This document shows, in pieces, positions 1-11,673 of a stretch of DNA of 60,000 nucleotides. Position 1 is the stretch's first letter; the number at the start of each line of letters is the position of its first letter. The stretch is from contig NC_088326.1 in NCBI RefSeq assembly GCF_910592395.1, forward strand, positions 11,911,001 to 11,971,000, read 5' to 3'. Both the position numbers and the translations under genes were made by a program. Below the pieces are notes generated by a model. It was not told the DNA's origin, did not search any database, and saw only the letters and a program-made list of their open reading frames with translations. Source of the DNA: Lineus longissimus (taxonomy: Eukaryota > Nemertea > Pilidiophora > Heteronemertea > Lineidae).

Positions 1-929
1 AAAAACTATGTTTCGGATTTAGTGTCGCTTTCTTTGAAGCAATGTCCTCTGTGTTTCATCCTCGATTAAACCTTCTTTCCATCCCTTATGACTTTGTGGA
101 CTAAAAACCATTGGCCACATCCATTTTCTCAACAAAACTACCACACCTTTTGCTTGAAATGTAACCATCATCTCATCAAGATGAAGCTATAGTGTGGGTT
201 AAAACGTTATCTGTCGAATAGATAACCAAAGATATGCCCACGTCTCTCTTCCTTCTTGCAGAAAATTGGTAAAATCACCTCAGATATCATCTTCCTCCGC
301 TGATTCATTCACCAATACAGTCACACCCACGATCACTTTGGTTACTGCCAAGACTTTATCCTGATGAAAATTGTCAACAAATGCTTACAGGGGTGAAGAA
401 ATACTCGCAATTGTTGTGTCTTTTTCATCACCAATTGGTGCCATTCTTGAATGATGTTTCCTTCTCCCACCCAATACACCATAACAAATACTTGTATTAT
501 GACTGGATGGTAGGATAGAATGCCAGTCATTGTTTATAAGAGGGAAGAAACAATAACGACAACAGTTGTTTGTGTCTTTTTATTATCATTATTATTGTTG
601 TTACCAAATGCCATTCTTAAAACGTGTCCCCAAGTGGGCTGGGTACTTCAACCTACACCATTGTCATGTGGGATGTTGCTTTCTTCTTTTCTGAACAGAA
701 TGTTGTTGACGATGATATCATAGAAGAATTACAAATGCATTAGCAAAGGCAAAGCGGAATAATCCCCCTTCGATTGAAAAAGGATAACGAGAGGAGCAGT
801 TGAATAAACATCAATAGCTTGAGGAGGAGCAGCATGCAATGCAGGAGGAACCCGAAACTGACATCCTACGAAAAAACTGAGACAACCCAACTGAGGAGAG
901 GGAATTCATATTCTGCAAGGCGGTCATCT

Positions 930-1200
930 GTTCATTGGCCATTAGAGCTTGGCCTGCGAATAGGAGAGCTTGGTTTGACTTGAGGGGCTGCATTTTCCGA
1001 GAAGGCCGAACATTGGCTTGAGAACTCGCATTTCCTAGATGTCCGTTTGTACAATACCCAGAAGAGCTTTGCCTGCAAACTCGCCGTTTCAAAGAGGCCA
1101 TGCACTGTCCAGGAGAGCTTGGCTTGAAAACTCACGTTTTCCAAGAAGGCAGTCTGAACAGTGCCCAGAAGAGCTTGGCGTCGGAACACTATCTTCAAAT
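930..1200. repeat. Degenerate tandem repeat, unit about 57 bp
   Basis: Four diverged copies sharing 'AGAGCTTGGCTTGAAAACTC' and 'CCAAGAAGGC' type words separated by 55-60 bp. Copies differ by many substitutions, so the array is old. Confidence 0.65.
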
Positions 1201-1939
1201 CTACCCAGCAAGGAGAGTTGCCTTCTCTGTCACACAGAGGTGTGCCCTGACTGGGAGTCAAACTTAAGTCTACTGCAGTGACAGGCGGGAATGCTGATGT
1301 TAACGTTCTCACAACTGTGCCACTCAAAGCATGACCCCTTCACTGTCAGTAGTGCCATACTCCCACGGAAAAATGGGTTCATAACCTACTGATTGATTGA
1401 TTCGAACCCTTTCCAGTCCTTCCATTACAGATACAGGACGATAATCCTACACGTCGCGAGACCATGTTCATTTCGCCTCATCGAGCTTGTCAATTGGTAT
1501 GTTTTGTTGTGTCTCCATGGAAACGCTGGCGATCATTATCTGAAGCTGTTGATTGTGTCCACCTGCTGAGTGGTGGTGACGATCTCACAGGAATAATGAT
1601 GGTTTCTGACAGAAAAACACTCCCAGGAGATTGAACTTGGTTTCGTACTTGGAGCAGGAATCTTGCTGTCCAGAGAGATAGAAAACCTTTTGGAATGTTG
1701 TCCGTTATGAATTGTTAGCGTGTTCCAAGTTGGGTCATGTTGAAGCAGGATGGAATCTGAAGACCGATGTCCATAGTTTTGACTTCTGGACCTTTCGCCC
1801 ACACGCACTGTTTTTTCTTCTTCATGGGGATGCCGAACATAGTATCAGAGTTCGAAATTGATCAAGGGGTTGGAGGCGATTGCGTTTGTGCATGCTCCAT
1901 TTGCCTCAGTGCCTTTGAAATGTTCTCCTTCACGAAAGC

Positions 1940-2410
1940 AGCTCTTCATTAATTTCCATTTGATGTGTGCCCTTTTCCTCAAAAGAAGGAAAGGCCCCCG
2001 TACCATCCAGCGCCACTGCTTTCCTTTTGGCACAGCATTACAGCTTTGATGCATCCTGAGATGTTTTGATGCCACACCCTTGGAGGGTATGATGTTGCTG
2101 AGCATAGGATGGGACAGCCGCTTCTTGCGTTCAGTTTGGATCCATCTGTGTGTTGACTCACCACTTCTCTCTTGCAAGATTTCGCTCTTGAGGGGAAGGT
2201 CCATGGTACCGTCCAGCGCCACTACATTTCCATTCATCTTGGCTGGCCTTTTCCATTCATGCAAAAAGATGCTTCAAATACTAAACCCTATAACACCTGG
2301 CATTGCTGTGCACGGGACGGGATGCAACTACTTGTGTTTGGTGTGTAACCATGTAAACCGCAGTCCATCAGTGTGTTGACTCTCCACTTCTCTCTGGCAT
2401 GATAGTGTGG
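1940..2410. repeat. Two diverged direct copies, about 220 bp
   Basis: 'ACCATCCAGCGCCACT' (near 2001) recurs as 'ACCGTCCAGCGCCACT' (near 2208), and 'GTGTGTTGACTCACCACTTC' (near 2147) recurs as 'GTGTGTTGACTCTCCACTTC' (near 2369). Nothing further identified. Confidence 0.55.
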
Positions 2411-4660
2411 ATTAGATTTGTCTGCCTTCTCAAATCAAGTGCATCCTGTCTCCTGTCGACCTCTCTGACAAGTCAAAGCTGGTCGAAAGGTGAATGTACG
2501 TTTAGACGCCAACGTTTTAGACTGAGACTTGGTCTTCAGTCTATCACTTTGTCCGGCTACTTCTTTGATTGAGCATAGCAAAGCTCCAACAGAGCTGAAA
2601 GATAAGAGATTTTTCTCGTTGTGACCAGCAGTGATCTTTGCTGCGATGAGTGACAAAAAGATTGATTGTCTGCAAATAAAGCTGTTCAATCCTGGGTTTG
2701 AAGCTGATGACAAATTGCAGCTATGGTCCAACATCTACCATGATTGTGAGACTTTCGTTGCTTCTCATAATCTTTGCAAGTCACTGTCTTCTTTTTGGAG
2801 ATGACCGACGAAACATGCGGGGCACCGGCCAATAACAATGACTCGCTTCATTTATGGTATCAGATCATGCCAGTCAGGTCTAACGGCATAAGTATTGCCT
2901 CAATTTCAATTTGAATTATTTAGGTAATGTGTTGGTAGTAGGGCCTATACTTAAATGACTATTGTGAGATGTTGCCTTGGAAACATCATTGTGACAACAG
3001 GCCTACTAATGTACGTCGACCTCCTTGAAAAAGCATTACAAAACATGAGCATGTATCTATGCAAACAGAACCTGGATAAGTATCTGATGACGAAAGATAT
3101 TTTTCGATAAATCCAAACAAGGTATGAAGTTGTTACTTTTTACCTGCTCAATAATAGCAGAGTTATAATAGCAGAACCATTACCGTGCATTGGTAACGCC
3201 TCAGGCCCATCGAAATTGGAGAAACGATTTTCTACTCGGTTGTCTATTTTGTTGATCAAAAGCATTGCATTTGCTCTAGGGATGATGATGGGTTGTTGGA
3301 CCTGTTTTATAAGACCAGTACCCAAGACCCATTACAAATCCCGATAATCCGAGGCTACTGAAACTCTGTAGCAATGTTTCAACTTATGGCCACATCTATG
3401 GCAAGTGCGGCACAGCACGTTTGAGGCAGAGCGTTGATCCCTTCCTTTGTCAGGTTGTTTCCTTATCGGGGGTGAAACAAGATAGCAACAAAATTGTAAA
3501 CATGAACAGAATACTCGATTAGTGATTAGTCGGTTTAGTTATGGATTTGAATCGATACTGAAGAATCAATATGGTCTTTTTGATGCAGAAACTTCATGGA
3601 TGATGTATCGTTTTGAAATTATCAATATTTGACAATGGAGAATTGCTGAACTGACAATACAGGAAATGCCTTAGATACTCCTTAAATAGAAAATATACCA
3701 GGACCTGGATGTTGAAAGCAAGTTTTGTCACTAACGCTGGTGTTAAATAAACTTTGCATTTAGTCAAAAGGCTTAACTGAAAGAGATAACGCTCTGTTAA
3801 GTGAACACCAATTAAGAGACAAAATTTTTTTTGAACAACCTGGCCCAAGTTTGTTCCTCAGCTGTGGCAGTGTTGAATAGGTCTAGGTTTGCATGTTGAC
3901 TTGTTGTGAGTATCAGACTAATTCCACCTTTTTTTTGCCCCAATACATTTTTGCGTTTATCTCTTCATGTGAAGATGCAAGCATGTCCGCATTCACAGTG
4001 TGTCACAGAGCGATGCAAGGCGAATTTCGCAAAACATCCGGTTCTTCCTGATAATCAAAACGCGGCTAACAGGTATTTCATAACCAGATATTTCATAACC
4101 GCAGTGCGCACGGTCATTCCCTGACCCAGTGCAAAATTCTATGAAAATCTGCGCTGATAACTCCTGCTTCAACCTTGAGCGATTGCTGCACAGGTGGACA
4201 AAAGATCCTCTGTCAATAGAGGACCTCCCTCATTCTTCATGCGATTGAATTTTCTGAATGCCCGCTTCAGGCAGTTTTGTAGATCCATGCTTCTTGCGCA
4301 CATGGCCCCTACGATCGAAATCCCGGATGCGTGATATTTTTAGAACTTTTGTAATTTTGTATTTCTCGTTACTGTGGTAGTTATGTAATGGTGACTCAGT
4401 GGCGGGAAGCTGATACTAGTATCGAGATATGTGTACACCTTGGTTTGATGGTAACTTTATGGTTAATTGCCATTTTATGCCACAGCGAGATTGGCTGGGT
4501 CTCTTATATTGTGTAACCTCTGAGTCAGCGTGGTTCTGCAAAAGCTCCAAAGCTGATTCCTAAAAGAAATCTTTATTCGAGATCAGCTAATTTTGATGTC
4601 TTCATGATTTAAAGCATGTGGTAGAATTTCACTCAGCGTGGAAAAGTAACTTTATTCAAG

Positions 4661-4729
4661 TCCTTTTGATAACTTACTGTTGGAGTCCTTTTGACAACTT
4701 ACTGTTGGAGTCCTTTTGACAACTTACTG
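4661..4729. repeat. 25-bp tandem repeat, 2.8 copies
   Basis: TCCTTTTGA(T/C)AACTTACTG + TTGGAG repeated with one substitution between copies. Confidence 0.9.
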
Positions 4730-5702
4730 GCAAGTGTGGGACATAGCAACCCGCGTTGATGATACTCGATTGTCTTTGGCCATCTTGGATGTGGAAGACT
4801 TCAGCACACTATCCCAGTTCGGTTAGCAATGGCCGGCAAGACATCTATCTAGGAAATGTAAAACTCTGTGACTCGAGCCCGGGCAGATGCCACTTAATCA
4901 GCCATGGACAGCATATTCTTTGGATGGGGAAACTCGTAGCTTAAACTATGACTCAAGGCGGATGCCCTCAGCCCCATTGGCATCTAATCGGAGACTAATG
5001 CACTTAATGACAATATGGTAGTTCGAAGTGTACTGCAAATGAAAAAGGGATGCCTTGACAGTGCTCTGCTTCAAAGTTTTCTGGGTTCAGAATTTACCGG
5101 GCGCGCCTCGGGCATTGGTGCCGCTTCAAGTCCATTCTAAAAGATAATCAAAAATTAGATGTTCCACGGTCAAACTCCAGTGCTTCTTTATAAAAAATCC
5201 ATTTTGAGTCACCCTCTTTGAGTGTCACTTGGGTGCTAAATGTACCGTTGCATTTGACCGATCTCTGCTTCCATTCAGGATGACAATATGACCATTTCCA
5301 TTCAGTATCCCGTCATCTCGCCATGACAATTCATGAAAGCGGCATTCTGCCGTCCTGTTTTCAAGTCGTCAATGAAACTTGGAAATATGGCCAAGAAATA
5401 ATGAAAGGGCAGCGTTCTGTGTGACAATTCGATATCGAATGTCAGACTTCAGGACAACGACAGCTTTATCTGCCTTGCAGCGACCTAAAGGACTTTGAAA
5501 AGAGCATCGACAATTTTTAACACTGCGAAAATGGCCCTCAGATTTTGTGTGAGATCACACAGAAAACACTGGACACTTGGACAAATGTACCCATTTTTGG
5601 GTCTTTTTGGGTGTGGCTCATGAAATGAACTGTGGTTTATTTTGAATTTTGCAATAAAACAAAGGCCCCTTTTGTAGGTGTTTTGTAAGTTGCACACCTA
5701 TG

Positions 5703-5906
5703 CAGTGTTCTCCACAGGGTTTTCTCAAGGTAGGATAATACCCTTGATTTTTGACGTTTTACCAGTGTGCAACACAAGGTAGGGTGGCCAGCAATTTGAG
5801 GTAGGGTGGCCCTATAGGAACCCTCTACAAAGTTCTAGAGCAAGGTAGGGTGGCTCTTCCAAGGTAGGGTAAGCCACCCAGACAAATAGCCTTGTGGAGA
5901 ACACTG
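5703..5906. mobile_element. hAT-like MITE, 204 bp
   Basis: Terminal inverted repeats begin CAGTGTTCTCCACA and end with its exact complement (14/14), flanked by a direct CTATG at 5698-5702 and 5907-5911. The CAGTG terminus is typical of hAT-type elements, whose usual target duplication is 8 bp; only 5 bp match here. The interior carries four copies of AGGTAGGGTGGC-like G-rich words. No transposase. Confidence 0.7.
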
Positions 5907-6596
5907 CTATGTGATTTTACAGTATGAATTTGAAAAAAATCGATGTTTCGAACTGTCATATCAGTGATGCCATGGGCCCCCTGAAGCTCTAACGTTGAAA
6001 GCTAGTTTTCCTCTCTGAAGGAAATATCCGCACTTCCAGCATAGCGGAACGATCCATCCTGCCTAATGTCAAATCATCTACAAAACTATTACCGGTCCTA
6101 GCACTGGTCTAGTAATACCATGGGCACCCTGGAACTCTAACAAGGCAAGTTTTAGTCGGTCAACTTTCTGCAGAGCGGAATGATCAACCTTGCCTGACGG
6201 ACTCATGATATCAAATCATTGACCAAATATCACACTACGACTACCACAATATTTACGATTCATTCTTGTTGTATGTACTTTTATTGGCCTAAGGAGCATT
6301 TAGAGGTTGTGATTCGAAGTCAGTCATGCGCAGTATGTTCACAGCATTGGTTTTGAAAGGTTCTGATCAAGTCATTCTTGACTGGGTCACAGAGAGCTGA
6401 GCTAAACATCACAATTGGCCTTCGCGGTTGTGGCTCTGAGAAATGTTGAAATATCAGTGGTTGTCTTTGTATGATTGTGGCAATTTTGATCAGTTTTTTG
6501 GTCTTGTGAGTGATAACTATCTAGTCTGTTGTTGTTTTGACCAAAGTCTTGTCCGCTCAATCTCTTCCAGGAGAATCAATTCCCCTGATTCTGGGC

Positions 6597-6873
6597 AAAT
6601 AAAAACTTTTAGGTGAACCAGCCGCTTGTCAAAATGCATTTGGAGGGTGTTATTCACTACTTTTTATTGAGCAATTTTTTTCCCTTTCCCAGGATAAGCC
6701 AGATTGGCAAACTTGGAGGCCTGAGAATCAATTGCCCAGAATCAGGCAGGCCTCCAAGTTTGCCAATCTGGCTTATCCTGGGAAAGGGAAAAAAATTGCT
6801 CAATAAAAAGTAGTGAATAACACCCTCCAAATGCATTTTGACAAGTGGCTGGTTCGCCTAAAAGTTTTTATTT
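6597..6873. repeat. Near-perfect palindrome (foldback element), 125-bp arms
   Basis: Arms 6597-6721 and 6749-6873 are reverse complements with only about two mismatches and no indels, around a 27-bp loop. The loop word AATCAATTGCCCAGAATC is echoed in the left flank (AATCAATTCCCCTGATTC, from 6576). It could be a MITE without obvious target duplication or a recent inverted duplication. A degenerate relative of one arm lies at 9419-9505. Confidence 0.93.
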
Positions 6874-9799
6874 CTAAGGGGATAGTTTTGAGCTCCCATT
6901 CATTAAACGAAATGCCTTTGGAAAATATCACTGGGCCTGCCAGTTCGCTGTGATGTTAGGCATGGGGCATTGGTAAGCAATGCCTAGATAGTCCACTTGT
7001 CGCCACTTACTAGTATCTGTTCCATTTTCTATACAGGTCTTATATATCTCATCAATATTTACTGGGAAGTTCATGGCCTATCCCAGCAAATATATCTGGC
7101 CCACAACACCTGTTGAACATGCTCGATGATTGACCTTCTACTGGGAGGTGCATCGAAAAATGGGACTTGCAAACTATAACAAACATAATGGGAATTTCCC
7201 TTGAATAACCGAATCGGGAAGATCTAAGTTTTCTCAAAATAGCCCTGGCAGATTTTTTACTCGAATTCTTCTAAAACAACTCTTAAAGTGTAATTTGATA
7301 CACTTGGAGATCGGATTTCCGTGTTCTCATCCTAGTTGCCGAGACAAAATTTGCCCTATGCCCCATCTCACATGTACCTCGACAAGATGTGCTTACCAAT
7401 ATGATGTCACTGACTTTCACCTCTGCGTATTCTTAGGTTTACAATCTACAAGATCTTCATCAAGAATCAGAATGCCAACTACTTACTACTTACTACTGAA
7501 CAAGGCATAATTGTAAAATACCCCATACTTCAAACTATGAGTAGTTTGTCCAAGGCCTTCAGATTGTCCAAAATGAAAGGAGAAAGCCCGCTTGGCCCAG
7601 ACAATGCTTCACACAATGGACAATGAATAGGGCCTATAGTATTAGTAACATGTTTTACTAAGGACCAGTCACAATTTAGGCCTATTTGTTAACGGTTATG
7701 CCCAATTCTAAAATGGCTCATTGATTTTTGGAGGTAGAGGTGGTTGCTCAAGAAGATAGACATCTGAGTGACCGCCCTTTGGAACATTGATTAGTAAACC
7801 AATTAAGAGTATAGAGGGAGCTCAGTTTCGCTACAGTTTGGGGTACGAGAATCAAAGGTCTCAGTTGTCGGAGCGAGGAACTTCCCTTGCACCCCATGCT
7901 TCATCAAATTGATTAAATAACAGTTAATGATGGGAAAATTCGCTTATGATTTCTGATTGCCTCAATTTTAGTTCAGTGTTGTGATTGTGTTACAAATTAC
8001 TATGTGACGTTCTGCGGGGTGAGCCATGCGTATTCAATGGTGGCTCAGCAAAATAGAGATGCAGGTATACTCAATGCCATATTGCAGTTATTATGCATGC
8101 AAATTGGCTGAAACCTAGTGATATTTGAAGTATCAGTGCATCAGTCCACACAATGGTGTAAAACATAATTCACTGTTCTACATGATGATGCAGTGCGATA
8201 TCTGAGAAATGCACGATCACATCTTCAACAATAAGGCAACCAGACGTCAGTGTTAATGTTGGGAAATGTTTGTCATCTTTGAAGAAAATACCTGCATTTT
8301 GGACAAAACCTGTTCAAATTCACACGCTGCTTCAATTTTCCACAAAAAATCAACATTGTAGTTGGTACAATTGTGTGTGGTATACATTACAACATATTTT
8401 GAATGACAAAGCTCTTTGACAAATGCAATGCATTGCACGTCTGCTATAGTTGTAAGAAATGTTGTAAATTGCTCGACAAGTGGACAAAAAATGCCAGAAT
8501 TGTGGACAAAACTTGTTCACATTTAGGCCATTCAGGCCATGTTGAAATTCACATAAATTTAAAGCACTATTCAAGTCTCTTTGGTACAATGGTGTTGCGC
8601 ATCTTTCGTGATATGTTCTTCAGGATGTTGTGGCTTGTTGCCTGCGTAATGCATCCTAACGTCTGCCCACAACAGGGCACTACCAATTATTCCATAACAA
8701 TCTTGATATCTTCATAGCAATCAATTTTCGTGCACACCGACAATTCTATTCATCGGCATCTACGGTGGTGATGTGCGGCAACCTCTTTCGCAGCCATGCC
8801 ATCGAGCGTGACCGGCACCCTTGACAACTCCAATCATCGCACCATGCATCACACCGCAACCAAATCCACCACCAATGCATTATACAGCATTAACATTATT
8901 CACCCTATCCATTCTTCTCTGCCCTTGAGTATTCGCAGTTGCAAACTCTAGAGATTCCCCGAACAATGGTCTTCAAAAATCAGTTGACAGTCTATTGGAG
9001 AGTTGGTCCTAACTCTACGCAAATTCCTCCCATTGTGGTCGTCCCGACTCTATTGTGTTCCTCTGCTGCGATTTGAAGGAAAGGACGTCAGTTTTCATGA
9101 TATTTCAAGACATTGCCCTGCGGGTATTGTTCGCAGTGTTTGTTCTCTTGTATGTGCACCTGACCTGCGTAGCATTTTAACATCCATCCGGCACATATTC
9201 TGGCAACGTTTGTGGTTCCGGGGAAAGCGTTGCGTTGGCGTTGTTAAGTAATCTGCGATGCTGCCTCGTCGATATGTTGATAATCTGCTAAATGCCACCG
9301 GTTCCCCTTCACGCGACTACGCGTGAAACCCAAACGCAGCATGGCCTAGATTTAAGTGTCCATCTGGCACATAGATTCCCTCAACGTGCGTGGTTCCTGG
9401 AATATTGCATTGGTGCGTGAATCAATTCACAAGATTGCTTAGAATCAGGCAGACCTTCCAGTATGCCGAGCTTGCCTCTCCTGCGAAAGGAAAAAGTTAT
9501 TCAGTTCTGTCCATTCAGCGCTCATCTGTATTGGTGATGGTGAATCTCTCTGCAAATTGACATTACTATCTAACTTTTAAATTGACCATCATCTGGGGTA
9601 TTTGGCTTAAATTTCTTGTTGGTTTTATTGAAGAAAAGTCTAGAAATCGCCTCCAAGACACGTTACACAACATGCGTTCAATTAACGAATGGTACGCACA
9701 ACCAACTTGCCACCAAATAACATTCAAATGGATTGCTTGCTAGTTGGCATGGCAACGGCGTAATTTGTATGTTGTCTCGGAGGAGGTGTCGTGGTGAAC

Positions 9800-10560
9800 G
9801 CTGATATGCAGTATTCTCATCGGATGCTGGCAATGCATGGATGGAATTGATCGCAGTATCTTCAGGGGGCCGGTTTTGCCGCTCATGAAACTAGCTCTGT
9901 AGCGGTGTAGTCCTTGTTTTGTCTGTGCTGCTTGTAGATGTGGGTGAGGGGGAAGGGCAACATAGTCTCACCAGATGCTGGGAGCAGTTGCAAGGATTGA
10001 ATCGATGGCAGTATCATCAGCGGGCCGGTTCTGCTGCATATGAAACTGGCGCTGTAGCAGTGCAGTCCTTGTTCATTCTGGCATATGTGGGTGAGGGGGG
10101 AGGGCAACGTAGTCTCACCAGATGCAGGGAGCAGTTGCAGGCATGTAATCAATCGCAGAATCTTCAGGGGCCGCTGCTGCACATGAAACTAGCAATCCAG
10201 TGCTCGTTCATTCTGTCGAGCTGGCATACATGAGTGAGGTGGAGGGGAACATATAGTCTCATCAGATGTAGGTTGGAGTTACAGGAATGGAATCTTCAGG
10301 GGGGCCATTCTGCTTCACATGAAGCTAGTAGTCCAGTGCTCATTCATTCTGTGCTGTTGGTATATATGGGTGGGGGGGGGGTAGGGCAACAAAATCTCAC
10401 CGCGGTTTATTCAGGGGGCTGATTCTGCCTGTCAAACTGGCAGTGCGGTCTTGGTGTTTGTGGATGAGGGAGAAGGCACCGTAGTCTTGGTTGGAGATGC
10501 AGGGATGGAATTGCTTGCCAGTACCTTTAGGAGGCTGGTTCTGCTGCACGTTTTCGAAAT
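9800..10560. repeat. Degenerate tandem repeat, unit about 120-165 bp, about five copies
   Basis: Copies share 'GTGGGTGAGGGGGAAGGGCAA', 'AGTCTCACCAGATGC', 'ATCTTCAGGGGGCC' and 'TGCTGCACATGAAACTAG' words in the same order with variable spacing. It includes a G10 run near 10372. Open frames on both strands here are by-products of the repeat. Confidence 0.75.
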
Positions 10561-11497
10561 CAAACTGGTACCACTCTGATTCTAACATTCAGGGGTCACT
10601 CGTCTTTCATGTTTGTGTGTTGCTAGTTATGCCCCCGACCTCCCATAAAAGATCTAGACTTGGGGCCCTCGACTTCTGCGCTGATACTTCTAATCTGTGT
10701 TGTTTCTGTGGATTTATTTCTTCTCGAGTTGGTTCCATGGGATCAAGAATCGTACTTTGACTCTGTCAGCTCCTTTCATCTGATCAAAAACCATACTTGG
10801 GCTCTGGTGGCTATATAACGGCTCATCTTTTTCTGAACGGATTAGCACTGCTGGTATAAGGTAGCTGGCTAACAATCTGATTTGTGTTGCTCAACTTCCT
10901 TAGGCCTTTGCAAGAAGAACGCATAGCTTATCCTAACGTTGACAAAGGTTTTTTGCCGCACATCATATCGACAGAATAGGAAATATCATTATTTGGATCC
11001 AATTACAGGTTACATGTATTTGGCGTTGTGCCCACTTTCCCCGTACTGCTCCTGTAGCATCGTTGGTTACCATGGCAACAGGTGTCATTTAGCAAGCTCT
11101 ATCCTACTGGCCCTGATTAAAAAGTGTACCGTAGAAACACTGAGAGCATCCCAGTTTGCTGGGTTATTTGGGAGGCTGATGTCATGCGTAGGCCTAATGA
11201 CTTCTTGAAGGCATAGTAGTTTTGCATAACAGGTGTTTGTATACAGTGTGCATTAAAAACAAGTGATGAAATTACCCCTGAAAAGGAAAGAATTGACATT
11301 TTTGTTTTAGTAATTTGAATTTGGGTATATGTGGCACCCTCTACATTGTTAAAAACAGTGTAAAAACTATACAATTGAAAAGTCTGATGAATCACTGCGA
11401 GTGTATCGGGCGTAAAAACATTCTTGTTTAAATGAAAGGGCTCATATGTGCGCAAATCTTTTCATAATCTAACCCAGGGCTCCCTCTATCTTTGCAG

Positions 11498-11673
11498 ACC
11501 CAAATGCCGAAATGAGAAACGCCGCCGAGAGCAGGAGAATGTATACATCGAGGAGCTTGCTGAGTTAATCTCTGCCAGTATATCGGACATGAGCACATTC
11601 TCGGTGAAACCGGATAAATGCGCAATACTTCAGGAGACTATCAACCAGATTAAACGTATCAAGCAGCAGGAAG
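11498..11673 (+). CDS. NCOA: NCOA exon 1 of those found: bHLH domain
   Basis: A TTTGCAG acceptor precedes base 11498, which completes a codon begun in an unseen upstream exon; a GTGAGT donor follows 11673 (phase 1). It encodes [20 protein letters not shown], the basic region and helix 1, followed by [20 protein letters not shown] as loop and helix 2. The [11 protein letters not shown] core and KPDKCAIL block are diagnostic of p160 coactivators rather than other bHLH-PAS factors. Confidence 0.96.

Larger units (their letters stand above)
1..11497. other. Gene-poor region upstream of the NCOA bHLH exon
   Basis: No exon or protein domain could be supported here on either strand. The region contains degenerate tandem repeats (around 930-1200, 1940-2410, 4661-4729, 9100-9420, 9800-10560), a hAT-like miniature element (5703), a large palindrome (6597) and otherwise unique A+T-rich sequence. 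The NCOA start-codon exon and promoter must lie here or further upstream. Short open frames in this region have no recognised similarity. Confidence 0.6.

Noticed and set aside
1845-2264. 139-codon - strand frame
   Set aside because: No recognisable similarity, lies across a degenerate duplication, and has low-complexity basic composition without splice context.
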